Origin: Euglena gracilis
Taxonomy: Eukaryota > Euglenida > Euglenophyceae > Euglenales
DNA: 64,000 nucleotides
Assembly: GCA_039621445.1 (NCBI GenBank)
Contig: CP154957.1
Span: 18,300,906 to 18,364,905, forward strand
Reading direction: 5' to 3'
Shown: positions 8,543-20,087 of the stretch, one piece after another
Position numbering within the stretch: position 1 is the first letter of the stretch
Layout of the letters: the number at the start of each line of letters is the position of its first letter
Notes under the pieces: generated by a model
Seen by the model: the letters and a program-made list of their open reading frames with translations, nothing else
Told to the model about the DNA's origin: nothing
Databases searched by the model: none
Program-made: the position numbers and the translations under genes

Positions 8543-10480
8543 GGAAGGTGATCCTTGTTCCTTGTTCTTGAGCCGTAAAGGAAATCCCAGTGTCAACGCA
8601 TGCATTTGGGAAATGAATTTGACCAACCCCATGGGTGGAGGTTGTAAGGCTTCTAATGTGCCTTTGTGTGGGCTGAATTTCAGTTCAAAATCGTGATTTG
8701 CTTCTACACTCCAATGAAATGATACACCCAACAAAGACCCATGGCCGTAAATTCTGCAGACACCCCGGGGGTTCTGTTGGCAGGGCTAATGGGGGAAAAA
8801 ACCCGGAACCCTCCCTCCCCCCCCCTTGTTCGGTTAACTTCGGAAGTGAACAGGGGTTGGTGCACCCGTGCTGCAGGGGTAGTACGGCCAGGTACACCCC
8901 CGTGTACCTAGCCGTACTTGTTCACTTCAGCCGAAAACCAGAACCACCAATTTAGGCACTTTTCAAAAAAAAATCTGCGCCTTCAGCGCCGGAAAACCCC
9001 AACTCGGGAAGTCGTTCCCAGCCCCCCCCCCCCCGTGTACCTAGGCTCCGAGGGCAACTGTGGCCCAACTGCTCCCTACGTTACCTTTGATGTCACTCAA
9101 ATTTGTGTAGAAAAAAATACGGAAAAATGTGCCTGGTCAGAATCCGGGACGCAGGGGGGATACGGGGGGGGGGGACACCCCCTTTGCGGTTTGCACTGGT
9201 GTTGGATGGCCCAAGGGTCTCAAGCTCAAGTGTTAATCATTTGCACAGAAATTCTCACACGTCACGGCATCCTTTTGCGGAAGAAAATGTTCCTGAACTT
9301 GACATTTCTTGTCTGTCAGCTGCCAACATGTGTGTAAAACGAAATGATATTTTTCAAGTTTGAAAAATAAAAAATATATATTTTCAATTTTTCAATTGAA
9401 TTTTTTCAATGAAAAATTTCATTTATTTTTCAGGCACAACCCTGGTACTCTATTTCCAAAAACAGCAGCAATTTTCACCAAAATAGGTTTTCCACCCTAG
9501 TGCATAGTTGGTGTTTTTTGTTTGTTGTTGTTTTTTTAACAAAACAAAACAACGTGGTTTTTTTAAAAAAAAGCCAAAAAAAACATCAAAAAAAAGGAAA
9601 TTTTCATTGAAAAACTTGTTATGAAACACCAAACCATACTTCGAATCCTACTAAGTTCAAAAATAGCCGAAAAATGGTTAAAAAGATCCAAAAAAATGCA
9701 AAAAAAAATGCAACTGTATGACTTTTTCCATTTTTTGTGCAAGGAATTTTTGGCAAAAATGACCCAAAACTTTCCGAAAATGATTCAAAATACGCATTCA
9801 AAAAATTTTCCGAGCAAAACCTTGTTGACATTTTTTTTAAAAAAAACATTGTTAAAATTAAAAAAAAACCAAAAAAAACAATGTCAAAAAAAACAAGCTG
9901 CCAACTATGCCCCAGTGGTCCCCAAATGGCAAATTTCATTGTGCTCCATGGTTAGACCCGAGGGCCATTTTGGGGCACTTTTTATGGCATTTTTAGGAAT
10001 GACAAAACCGACGCCGGTTTGAGGAAGTTAGCCAGAAAAGAAAACGGCTTTGTGTTTTTTTTTTGAAAAATTGATCCAGTGGCGGTTAATCAAAATTAAT
10101 TGAGGGAAAGGCACGGAATTGGTTAATCGACGCCCGACCCCCAATTAACTATGGTTAATCGCTTGACATTGCCCAACCCTGGTGCTGTTTGATTTAAGAT
10201 GCTTAATGAACCACACAGAAACGATTTTCCTCTTCGAATCGACGACCTGAGGGGTCCAAGGGGTACAAGAATTGTGAAATTAGGATTTCCCAGTGATGGG
10301 AAACTGAGTATTGTGCAGTGTGGCTGAATTTGGTGGTGATTGTCTGATGAAAAGAGCTTTCAATTGAGGGGTAAGTTTGTTCCTGAACGATCGACACAGC
10401 CAAGGATGCTCTCGTGATCATCGGAATTTGACGAAATTGACTCATCAGGTCAGCGGTGAAAGGTTGGTCCTGGGAGTGTC
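8540..10480. other. No gene recognised
   Basis: Contains TTCACTTC.GAAGTGAACAGG palindromes flanked by C-tracts (8820-8935), an AT-rich stretch (9360-9960) with poly-A/T hairpins, and a GGTTAATC palindrome (10080-10180). No frame shows recognisable protein features. Confidence 0.4.
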
Positions 10481-10489
10481 CTGTGGTCA

Positions 10490-10620
10490 GGGACGCCGGT
10501 TCTGTCCTGAACCCGGAGTCCCTAAAACAACGCTTTAAACAAGGGGGGAGGGGCGCCAGTTCCGACCTGAACCCGGCGTCCCCAGATGCCGGGTTCAGGA
10601 CAGAACCGGCATCCCGCGGG
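10490..10620. repeat. GAACCGGCGTCCC hairpin
   Basis: Inverted copies of GACGCCGGTTCTGTCCTGAA and its complement surround a short loop. Related hairpins are at 7770-7850 and 20130-20215. Confidence 0.7.
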
Positions 10621-10627
10621 GAGTTAT

Positions 10628-11040
10628 GGGGAAAGCAAAATACTGTTAGATCAGGCTTTGTAAGGGCTTCAATTTAGGTCTCCGGACATTTCCTTTGATT
10701 TTGCTTCATTGTCGAGATATTTTGGGAAAACCTCTTTTTTTGGCCCAAAAAAGGCCCGAAAAACACCCCAAAATGGCCGTTTTGGGCCACAAAAGCACGT
10801 TGGAACATGGGCCAGGCGTGTTGGCGGCCAAAATGGCGAACAGGGGGCGATAGAGGGCCTCTGGGGGTGCATTTTGTCAGACCGACATTTCCGGAAATAA
10901 TGACGTTTTCTCGAGATATCTTAGAAATTTTGATTTTTGACCGATTCTTGGACCCTGGCGAAATGGCAGAGTCGGAAGAGGGGGGTAATCCTACCCAGTT
11001 TGGACCCTTCGCGGCTGAATAACTCGGGCCTGGCGAGGAG
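10628..11040 (+). repeat. About 200 bp module repeat, copy a
   Basis: Ordered blocks: CTGTTAGATCAGG, TTCAATTTAGGTCTCCGGAC, TTTGCTTCATTGTCGAGAT, AAATGGCCGTTTTGGGCC, GCCAGGCGTGTTGGCGGCC, GAAATGGCAGAGTCGGAAG. The same order recurs at 24490-24900 and 25590-26150 and inverted at 36770-37060. Confidence 0.9.
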
Positions 11041-12500
11041 TTGGGACCCTCGGCCACCAGGGGGGGGGGGGTCCCATTTGTCGTGACGAGGGGGTCAGTC
11101 CCCCAAGGTGGGTCCACCGTGGCGGACAGCCGGAATTTCCCAAAGGAAAATTCATTATGATTCGGCATGCCGTGCCGAGGGGGTCAGCTGACCAGGGAGG
11201 GGGTCCCCATTTTGCCGTGCCGAGGAGGTCCGACCACCAGGGGGGGGGTGGCTGCCGAACCTCCTTGGGGGTCAAACGAAGCTGATTCGGAAACTAGAAA
11301 TTCCAGGAAACGGGCCGGGATCATGGTGATAATCCGAGGTGTCCCCGTCCAGTGGGGTGAGGGGGGGTGGTTTTCCCCAGGGGGGTCTGGGACGCGGGGG
11401 GGGACGCGGGGGGGGGGACGCGGGGGGGGGGGAAACGGGGCAAGGGTGTAGAAAGTGGGGGTCGGGGGGGGCGGCCGCCCCCCCCGGGATTTTGGAAAGA
11501 AATTTTTTTGGCAGGAGTATGATATTTTCCTTTGCAATGCCATGATCAATGGTTCAAAGGGCGTTACCGTCTTGGCTGCCTTCGGCAGCCACCTTACCAG
11601 TTAAAATCACATTTTTGGAAAATCAAATTGCAAATTCATTACTGTCTCGGCCGCCCTTGGCGGCCGAAATAAAGCCCTTGAGAAAATGCTCATTTAACCT
11701 GGCACTTCTTGATGTCTAATTTTGGCCACAAACCGACTCTTTTCCCCTCCTTTGATACTAATTGTTTTTTTTGGGGGGGACCCCACAAACCACTTTCACC
11801 TTGGCTGTTTGAATACAACCCGATTCCCCACGAGTCCCCGCCCCTCCATTTTCTTGACCAGCTGAGTTTGGGGAAACTCTGCAGGTCAATTTCAATGAAC
11901 AAAACAATTTGCGCAAAGTGAAAAAAATCGCTTCTTCGCAACCCCCCCCATCCCAGGTTGCAAAGTCGACAGTTGGGTTGAGTTGGGAGGTTTCCAAAGG
12001 GGTTCTACCCATGATTTCACTTTCTAGTTTTTTGGGGGGCATTGGAGGCTAGTCCACTCCGGACTCCCCCTCCCCCCCCTGGTCAGTTCACTTCGGAAGT
12101 GCACAGGGGGGTCCTGAGACCGCCCCCCCCCCTCCCGTGTACCTGGATGTGCTTGTTCACTTCGGGAAAAAACCGAAAAACGGAACGACGGGCGAACACC
12201 GAAAAGGGCATTTTTTCAAAAAAATTTCAGCGCCTTCGGCGCCGGACCCCCCCTCCCCCCCTCCGGGAAGTCAACATGTCCAGTTCGTTTCGGAAGTGAA
12301 CAGGGGTCCGGGACCCCCCCTCCCCCCTGTACCTGGGCTCCATTGGGCTTCAAAGAGGCGTTAGCGTCTCGGCCTCTTTGGGGCCAGGAGGACAAAGAAA
12401 AATTCATTTTGGTTGTGCCAAGAAAAAAATTTTTGGCTCGCCCCCCCCGGGAAAAAATTGTTCCTACACACGGGGGAGACACCATTTTTGGGACAGCGAA
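11040..12500. other. GC-tract rich repeats, no gene
   Basis: CCGTGCCGAGGGGGTC repeats (11060-11250), GGGGACGCGGGG tracts (11390-11440), two short GGCTGCC/GGCAGCC hairpins (11570-11665) and TTCACTTCGGAAGTG palindromes (12080-12340). No reliable ORF. Confidence 0.4.
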
Positions 12501-12529
12501 ATTAGGAATTTGCCGCGAGAAAAATTAAG

Positions 12530-12662
12530 TCAAATTAGGATTCTACACAACAAATTGGGACTAACCCACCCCAAATTAGGAATCACCCACCGCAAATTAG
12601 GAATCACCCACACCAAATTAGGAATCACCAACCTCAAATTTGCCTAAAATTAGGAATCAGCC
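12530..12662 (+). repeat. About 22 bp tandem repeat
   Basis: Five to six degenerate copies of CAAATTAGGAATCACCCACA in head-to-tail order. Confidence 0.85.
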
Positions 12663-12754
12663 TCCTGAATTTGGCTGTCTTGAGAACAAAATTTTGGTTC
12701 CAAAGTGGGACGCGGGGGGGACGCGGGGGGGACGCGGGGGAGACACCCCCCAGG

Positions 12755-12800
12755 GGTAAGCTTCGCTCTTACCCATAAAGGGATAAGAGCTCAACGACCA
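12755..12800. repeat. Dispersed GGGTAAGC..GAGCTC hairpin motif
   Basis: GGGGTAAGCTTCGCTCTTAC followed by CCATAAAGGGATAAGAGCTC. Near-identical copies at about 26300-26345 (same strand) and 36597-36645 (opposite strand), each next to long poly-G or poly-C. Confidence 0.8.
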
Positions 12801-13053
12801 CCCCCCAATTGTAACCCCCGGAGATCAGGCGGTGAACTTTGGGTTTTTTCGGGCGGGACCCCCCCCACCCCCCCCCTCTTCATTAGAAATGCATGGACGA
12901 ACTTCACCGGTGAACTTCACTGGTGAACTTCACCAGTGAAGTTTCTCCATGAAATTCCTTTGGGGGCGGAGCCCCCAACCCCCCTCCCCCACCCCTGCCT
13001 AACCTCCCCCCCCCTGCCGACTATCAACCCCCCCCCACTTATAAACCCACGTA

Positions 13054-13235
13054 GTGAACCGAGGGAAGGTCAAGATGACAACGGCCGTGGTGGACCGAGG
13101 GAAAGGACCGAGGGAAGATCGAGATGACGACAGCCGCGGTGGACCGAGAGAAGATCGAGGGACGACGGCCGCGGTGGACCGAGGGAAGATCGAGATGACG
13201 ACGGCCGCGGTGGACCGAGGGAACGTCGAGCACGG
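13054..13235 (+). repeat. About 36 bp GC-rich minisatellite
   Basis: Five degenerate tandem copies of GACGACGGCCGCGGTGGACC plus GAGGGAAGATCGAGAT. In one frame it reads as repeated MTTAAVDRGK, but no gene context supports translation. Confidence 0.85.
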
Positions 13236-13639
13236 AGCAGCCATAGTGGGGAATTTGGGTGGTGTTCACCACAATGAGTTGGTGAGGGTGAAGTTCAAAA
13301 ACTGCCAACTACAACAGAAAATGGTCAAAAACGTCCAAAAATGAAACAAAAATGGAATTTTATGATTTTTATCAGTTTTGTAAAAGGAAGTTTTTTAGTT
13401 AAACTACCCAGAAGTTGCCAAAAATGTTTGAAAATGTGCATTCAAAAATTTTCCAATGCAAAACCTAGTGGGCGTTTTTTTGTGTTTTTTAAAAAGGCCA
13501 GTGTAGAGGCGAAGCTACCAAAAAAAGCTGCGACAAGCGTTTTTCGCAGACGGGGTGGCAAGAAGTCCAACACAGGGTCGTTGGTTTCTTCGGCCTGTGG
13601 TTCACATTGGGCCAGTGTCAGGGCAATCCCTACAAACCC

Positions 13640-14293
13640 TGGGGCAAATGTTGTTGGGACATTCCCTTCACTTGGTGCTAGGGTTTCCATTGCTGCAGTT
13701 GCCGGTGGGACTTCCCTGCATATGTTGGGATTGTTCCTGTTGCAATTGGTTTCCCTGCTGCAAATGGTCTTGGGATTCTGGTGGTAGAAGGTGCTGGGGT
13801 TTTCCCTGCAAAGGCTACTGAGACTTTTCATGAAGCAGATGTTGTTGGGATTTTCCCCCCACATTTGAAACACACAGGCAAATGTCAAGGACAAATGGAG
13901 GGTTCTGCAGACAAGTCTCAAATGTCGATCTGATCCTCTGGTGGCGCTGGGCTTCCCCCTGCCAATGGTGCTGGCATTTTTCTTGCAGCCAATGTTGCTG
14001 GGATTTTCCCCCTAGATGTGAACTGCACGGGCAAATGTGAAGCACAAGTCGACTCAAATGTCAATCCAATGTTGCAGCATAATGCCATTGCCATTACATC
14101 TTGGCTGCTGGGGCTGCTTGTGGCTATACTCCTGCTGCTGGGCGGCCAGTGGTTCTGCCCTTGCAATTGGAGTCGCTTGAGGCTTTGCTCCCGCTGCTTG
14201 ATGTCTGGGTGTTGCAGTCAATGTAGACCCCAGTCTCCTCGAAGAAGGCTGTCTCCAGACTTGAACAGCAATAATTGCAACAACCAATTGTGA
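13640..14293 (+). pseudogene. Repeat-rich ORF ending in a membrane segment (unrecognised)
   Basis: One frame (position 2 of 3) is nearly open from about 13730 to 14293 with a TGA near 13930. It shows repeats of a G(I/V)FPxA / VVGIFPP motif, a duplicated HTGKCQGQ / CTGKCEAQ segment of roughly 130 bp period, then a hydrophobic helix (TSWLLGLLVAILLLLGG) and a Cys-rich tail (CPCNW, CSRC, CCSQC). This resembles the end of a repetitive surface protein with a transmembrane anchor, but no family is recognised. The upstream half (13640-13730) is in another frame. It could be a host gene fragment or only a tandem repeat that stays open. Confidence 0.35.
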
Positions 14294-14692
14294 AAAGACA
14301 ATGGTGACATTGAATTGAAACTCCGTCTCCTTGAAGGTCTGCAACAAAATTCTACGGGCCACCCGCCCGCTTTCCAGCCATGTTCATGTAGAGACGAAAA
14401 AATAGACACTCAGAAAGCCCTCACAGACGTTTAAGTTAGGAATCTGTCCAGTAAGAATGGGTGTGTTGTCAAATGAAAACGGATGGAATTGAATTCACGG
14501 TCAGGGGACAAGCCGAAACCAGCTTATACAAATGCAATGGTTTTTTAAATTCATGTGTGTGCTCCCCAGCATGTCACCATTCCCAGGGCTTGAATTCCAC
14601 CTTGGCTTCGATCGTTGGCTGGCAACAAACAATTCTGAAGGAGGAAGCGTATGAAGCCGTTTTTCGATATTTTTTTTCTGTTCAACCTGCAG

Positions 14693-14848
14693 GGCCAGAG
14701 CTGAATGGAGAAAAAGAAATGGTGAAACAGATGATGATATCGAAGAGTTGAAGCGAACTTTGAATGACGTCCCACCAAATATGTTTCCAAGGACGGAGAG
14801 GGACAATGCCACGCTTGCCGATGGTATTTCGAAGGAAGGCACCGGCAG
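14693..14848 (+). CDS. Probable internal exon of an unidentified host gene
   Basis: A pyrimidine-rich tract ending in CAG (TTTTTTTTCTG...CTGCAG, 14670-14692) precedes an open 156 bp segment that ends in GGCAG before GTTTGT. The frame ARAEWRKRNG..., DDDIEELKRTLNDVPP, ERDNATLADGISKEG is hydrophilic and non-repetitive, like a real protein. Other frames contain stops. Neighbouring exons could not be placed with confidence, so the gene may be truncated by the surrounding repeats. Both splice sites are inferred from consensus only. Confidence 0.45.
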
Positions 14849-14849
14849 G

Positions 14850-15714
14850 TTTGTTCTAACTTTGTTTTAAAACATAAATGAACAAAGGTGTCCCCCCCAC
14901 TAACCCTCCAATGGGGGGGAAATGGTGGTTTGGATGGTGGGGAGGGTGCACAAAGGAAACATCTGCATTTTCGTTGAAACCCCTCGATTTTTTGGGCGAC
15001 GTGTGTTTGTGTGCCCAAGCGAGAGAAGTGTACAGCATGGAACGGTGTACTTAGCAAATAAACGGGTACTTCATTTTTTGAAGGCGGGCCGAAGGCTGCT
15101 GTGTTGGACCCTCCTTCCCACTCTCCTTTGAACGGTCTGCCCCCAGTTCGGTTGACTTCATTGGTCAACCTCCCCGTCCCCCTGGTACCTGACCAACCCG
15201 GACTCAACCGGTTGACTTCCCCAATAAAAGACCCAAATTCTTCCTGGCCCCTTGGGGGTTCGTCAGGTTGCGGGGGCGTGAAACCGCATTTTCGGCTACG
15301 GAAAAGGGAACATCAACACCGAAAATTTCGGACCAACTAGGAATTTCAAAAATTGCGAATCAGGAGTTTGGTACCAAATTTGGAGTTGGCACCAAATCAA
15401 GGATCACTGAACCCAAAATTTGAATTATTTGACATTTATGACATTTTTGATTTCTCCACAACCCCACGCAAGCCCAAGATATTGCCGATTTTCGCGCCTC
15501 ACGCCTCTTCTGTTTTAGGCCATTTTTCGGGCAAAATCTAGTTTTCCCGGGCATTTTTCGGGCAAAATCAAATTTTCCAAAAATGGTGGCTTGAAAAAAG
15601 CCTTAGGATGGTTGGGCCAGTCCCTGGGGTTGGCCCACAGTCGCCTTGGGTCGACCCCCCCCCCCCACTGGTTGGCTGGCACTGGGCGACGGCCCCGGGC
15701 GGATATGGCTATGA
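14850..15714. other. No gene recognised
   Basis: Contains GTTGACTTC..GGTCAACC palindromes (15140-15220) and repeat-like TTTTCGGGCAAAATC blocks (15520-15570). No supported ORF. Confidence 0.35.
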
Positions 15715-15800
15715 TGATCCTGGAGGTCGTACCGACCTAGGTCGGCCCGACCATTGGTCGGCCCGACCTAGGTCGGGCCGACCACTGGAGCTCGGGGCGA
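15715..15800. repeat. GGTCGGCCCGACC palindrome cluster
   Basis: Back-to-back self-complementary units GACCTAGGTCGGCCCGACC. Similar palindromes border 22742-23433. Confidence 0.85.
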
Positions 15801-15894
15801 CTAGCCAATGAACCGCATTACCCCATCCCCTTTTTCCAAACTTTCAAAGGAATTTTGACTATAGGTCGGTGTGGGCCAGGCTGGGAATCATGGG

Positions 15895-16125
15895 GGGGTC
15901 GGCACCCCCCCCCCCCCCTCACCGACCCCCTCGCCACGCCATTTTACCCCCCCTCCCCCCCCCTTTTCAGACCCCCTCGCCACGCCATGTCAGCCGCGCC
16001 AAAGAAAATTTTCTTGGAAAACCCCCGCCCCCCCCCCCCCCCCCCCCCATCCGGGACCCCCTCGCCACGCCAAACCCCCCCCCCAGCCGGACGGCTCGCC
16101 ACGGCGTGCCGACCCCCCATGGGAA
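15895..16125 (+). repeat. CCCCCTCGCCACGCCA repeat, inverse of 7447-7688
   Basis: Spaced copies of GACCCCCTCGCCACGCCA around AAAGAAAATTTTCTTGG, colinear with the complement of 7447-7688. Confidence 0.9.
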
Positions 16126-16129
16126 AACG

Positions 16130-16700
16130 GAAATACTGTGGATGGGGCGTTCTAAGGGCTTCTTTCGATGCTTTAGACGTTGGACTTTTCCTCGAGACTT
16201 CACCAAGCTACACTGTCACCGCCAGTGCACTGTCACTGCAACTGCACTTGCCATTCCTCTTTGTTCTCCACCCTTACAAATTCCACTGCCACATTTGTAT
16301 GTACATTTTTTGTCTTTTTCAGGCATTTGGACCATTGCCCAGCCATTTCTTGTCATTCTGGGCTGAGGCTTTGGGGAAGAGGGTGCCACAAACCGACGCC
16401 GTTGAAAATTACGGTCAAAATAATGATGGTGAAATTTGGGTGCTTTACCGGAATTTTTTCCTGCCGTTTTTTTTTTTGTACACCCTCAAAGTAGAGTTTA
16501 GACCAATTGGCTTCCAAATAGTCATTTTCCAAGATAAAAGAGCAGGATTTGACACATGGAAAAAGGAACATTCCAACCTCAAAACACTGAAACTTAATTT
16601 TCTCACCACAATTTTCTTGGCCAAATTCTGTGTTAAAAACACAGATTTTGGTCGAAGTCTGTGTCTCTAAACACTGGCTTTGCGTCAAAACCAGGGTTGG
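16130..16700. other. Open but unrecognised region
   Basis: A plus-strand frame stays open from 15855 to 16670, but its first part is C-tract repeat. A TTTGTCTTTTTCAG acceptor-like site sits at about 16308-16321, so part of 16322-16480 might be an exon. No homology recognised. Confidence 0.25.
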
Positions 16701-16702
16701 AT

Positions 16703-16886
16703 GTACCACCCCCCCCCTAAATGACCCCCCCCCCCTAGATGACCCCCCTGGGGGGTCATCTAGGGGGGGGGTCATGGAGCAGAGCAATTTTTCAGTGGGA
16801 AAAGTATCCCCCCTAAATGACCCCCCCCCCTAGATGACCCTTTGGGGGGTCCTAAAGCAACATTGATAGGGTCATTTAGGGGGGGG
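16703..16886. mobile_element. CTAAATGACCCCCC palindromic MITE
   Basis: Inverted blocks CCCCCCCTAAATGACCCCCC and GGGTCATTTAGGGGGGG surround further copies of CTAGATGACCCCCC. Non-coding. Confidence 0.65.
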
Positions 16887-17109
16887 TAAGCAGGGTGTTT
16901 TATTGGGGGGGGTGCCCCCCCTCCTGGACCACAGGGGGGGGGTCCGCCCCGCCCCCCATCTGCCATGGGGGCTCGCCGACTTAGCCTGAGGGGGGGGTCC
17001 TGTGGAGTTGACCGACTAGTTGGTGATGCATGGGGGGTCCTGTTGATAAGAAGTCGACCGACCAGTCGGTCGACTAGTTGTTGAGTCGACCAACCAGTCG
17101 GCCAACTCA

Positions 17110-17990
17110 ACAGTCTAATGTAGTTTTGAAGAGTGTGTTTGCAAAACAAAAGGGTGTTATTTGGGCCAACTGGCATATGTGCGGACACACTAAATAGTTC
17201 TTGATACTTGCACTAATCCAGGGCATTGGACGCAACTCACAGCTACTGTTTCTCAACTGGGCGAGGGCCCCAAAATAAACCAAACCCCTTGTGCTACCGA
17301 GAGTGTTATCACCCCCCGTTCGCCGGTTTGGCTGCCAACACGCCATAGCTGGCGTTTTTTTTTGTTTTTTTAAAAAAAAACGTTTTTTTTGTTTTTTATT
17401 AAAAAAAACGAGCAAAAAAAACGGCAAAAAAAACAAAGGGGAAAATGATGGTCCAAATTTTGCCTTTGATCGCAAGGGTGAACCAATCTTAGCTCAAATG
17501 ACTTGAAAACCAATACTTTTGGTTGTCTTCAACAAGAATGGTCAAAATAGGGCATTTTTCTGCCATTTTTGGGATGTTTCAACTTGAAACATCCCAAATT
17601 TGGTGTCTTTCTCTGACCGAGGATGGGCAAAAAAAGCTAAAATTAAAGGCAAAAATTTTTTTGCCCTGGACCCTCAATGGCGTTTTTTTTTGTTTTTTTT
17701 AAAAAAAACATGTTTTTTTAAAAAAAACGTGTTTTTTTTGACTTCGTTTTAAACGAAGTGCCAGCTATGCAACACGCCTGGTCAGTATTCCAACGCGCTT
17801 TTGTGGCCTAAAACGGCCATTTTGGGGTGTTTTGGGGGGACCGTCTTTTTTGCCCAAAAACAGATTTTTTTTCAAAATTTATCGACAAGGAAACAGAATC
17901 AAAGGAAAAGTCCACAGAGCAAAAATGAAGCCCTTGGAATGCCGTATCCAACCATGCTTTACTTTTCCCCCGGACTCTTCGTGAAGCCCA
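17110..17990. other. Noncoding; homopolymer hairpins and partial module repeat
   Basis: GTTTTTTTAAAAAAAAAC-type hairpins at 17350-17410 and 17690-17750. A partial inverted copy of the 200 bp module at 17780-17990 (AAATGAAGCCCTTGGAATGCC). No ORF supported. Confidence 0.45.
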
Positions 17991-18075
17991 AGTTAAGGTT
18001 GTTTCGATTAATCGATTTTTTGATTAATCGTTCGCCACCCCTTGATTAATCGTTCATTCGGCCCGGGGGCGATTA

Positions 18076-18517
18076 AACCCCCCCCCAAAAATAAGACCCG
18101 GGTCTTATTTTTGGGTCCGTTGCTGGAAGCCTCCAGGGGGGGTCTTATTTTTGGGGGGGGTCTTATTTTTGGATTTTTTCTTGACCGACCCGGGCCCGAA
18201 AAACCACCATTTTTCAGCTTCCCGAGAGTGCTAAAATTTTTCCTTCGGCGCTTCGCGCCATGTGTAAATTGGTGTAATTTGACATTTACCATGTTTTTTC
18301 CACTTCAAAAATCTGAAATTTTTTTTGAAATTTCATCATTTTTGAGTATGAAATTGGGGTTTTTGGTAATTTTTGAGGGAAAATCTTCCCCGTCCCCGGC
18401 GCTTCGCGCCGTCAAGGGGGGTCTTATTTATGGGGGGGGTCTTATTTTTGGATTTTTGCTCGATCGGCCCAGGGGGGGTCTTATTTTTGGGGGGGGTCTT
18501 ATTTTGGGGGGGGGGTT
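18076..18517. mobile_element. AATAAGACC MITE (family 2), TA-flanked
   Basis: TA at 18074-18075 and 18518-18519. Both ends carry several copies of CCAAAAATAAGACC or its complement plus C/G tracts, and the interior has inverted CGGCGCTTCGCGCC motifs. It is the reverse complement of 49288-49743. It sits inside a GATTAATCG palindrome element starting at about 17995 (TAAGGTTG end). Confidence 0.85.
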
Positions 18518-18681
18518 TAATCGAAATAATCGGTCTTCCCAAAGAAACCATTGAAAAAGCAGTGCAGGAAAACACTTGGGAATGATCATTTTGGAGGCTC
18601 TGTCTCACAGAAATGTCACTGTGTGTTGCTTTCTTTTGGGGGAGACCCGTTTGGAAAAAAATGGGATATATTCATACGCAC

Positions 18682-18740
18682 AGACATCAGAGCACGGATG
18701 GAAGAGTCATCCAGCTTGGCGCGCAAGTCACTATGAGACT
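18682..18740 (-). CDS. Possible short exon of an unidentified gene
   Basis: On the minus strand TTTTTTTCCCACCAG (to 18741) precedes a 59 bp open segment (SHSDLRAKLDDSSIRALMS) followed by GTGCGTATG. Helical, protein-like composition in that frame. No partner exon identified. Confidence 0.25.
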
Positions 18741-19059
18741 CTGGTGGGAAAAAAACTGCGCTCAACACAAGCTTCTGAAACACCAAGGCTGAAAATTGCA
18801 ATTGCAGCTTTGGCCAAAATCGGCACATGCAAAGCAACCCCCTCCCAAAATTGCACAGGCTGAGGAAGTGGCCGAGCAGTGATTTGATTATATTTAAGGG
18901 AAAACATTATTTTTCAAGGGAAATCGTTTGTTGGTCATCATAATGCTAGGAACCCAAAGGGGGCATTAATCGTTCGGTAATCGTTCGCCACCCCCCGATT
19001 AATCGGCATTAATCGTTCGGTGCCGTCGATTAAGATTAATCGTCCAACCTTACCCAAGT

Positions 19060-19640
19060 TACGGCCATTTTTCGGCCAATTCTGACCCATTTCTGGGGCC
19101 TTTTTGGGCTGTTTTCGGGGGGGGGGCGTTTTCAAAATATCTCAAGAATTACAGAAAATCAAAGGAAATGTCCACGGACCTGAAATAAAGCCCTTGGAAC
19201 ATCTTATCTGACAAAATTTTGATTTCTCCGTAACTCCACGGCTAACCCAAGTTATGGCCATTTTAAGCCCGCTTCGCTCCAAATCTGTATTGTTTGGCTG
19301 TTTTCGGGTCAAAAAATCGAAATTTTCAAAATATCTCCAAATTGGTAGCCAATCAAAGAAAACCACTAGGACGTAAAATAAAGGCCCCTGAGACCCTCCA
19401 TCGCCTGGTTTAGGCCGCCAGGGCAGTTGGACGCCTGGCCCAAAATACCTGTTTTGACCGTTTTCCGGGTCAAAAAGTTGAAAAGAAATCGGAAAAAAAT
19501 TCTGCCCAAAACGATTTTTTTTTTGGCCTCCCGGACACGGAAAGACTATTTTCGAGCCAAAATGAGAGTTTTTCGACCTCCCCCGGCCCCTGTTTTTGGC
19601 CCGAAACCTAAAAAGGAACAACTTTGTGCAAAGATAGTTT
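19060..19640 (-). repeat. About 200 bp module repeat, inverted copies
   Basis: Complement of the ordered blocks listed for copy a (CCACGGACCTGAAATAAAGCCCTTGGAAC) and of the CGGGTCCGGGAGGCCAAAAA block found at 25060 and 32670. At 18960-19055 lies the end of a GATTAATCG palindrome element. Confidence 0.75.
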
Positions 19641-20087
19641 GGTGCTTTTGTAATGCAGGGTTTGGTAGGACTTGCTCTACTGCAAAAGTGGAATCCCACC
19701 TTTTTGATTGCCTCCGCGGAGGCTCAAAGCAACCAGCCTCCGCGGAAGCTCCCGGGTAGCCGGCCTCCACGGAGCTTCCGAGGAGGCTCTGCAGAGCCTC
19801 AGGTAACCAGCCTCCCCAGAGGCTCAGGTGACCAATTTTGCCGGGGCATGTTGTGCGGGGCCGGTCCCTTTTGTTTGTCAACTGGGCGAGGGCCCCAGAA
19901 TAAATAAACCAAGCCCCTTGTGCTACCGAGAGTGTTTGGGGGTCCTGGGTACCCCCTCGGTTGCACCAAAGATGTACATTACATTAAACTGTTGAGTCGA
20001 CCGACTAATCGGTCGACTCAACGGTCGTACATATGGCAGGCTGTCATTCAGGCTCGGTGGGTTAAAGGTTGTTACGAATTAGGTCAA

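Noticed and set aside
8229-8734. Poly-Lys and poly-Phe ORFs
   Set aside because: They are translations of the poly-A tract and its complement.
13054-13344. Repetitive MTTAAVDRGK protein
   Set aside because: Minisatellite read-through with no flanking gene structure.
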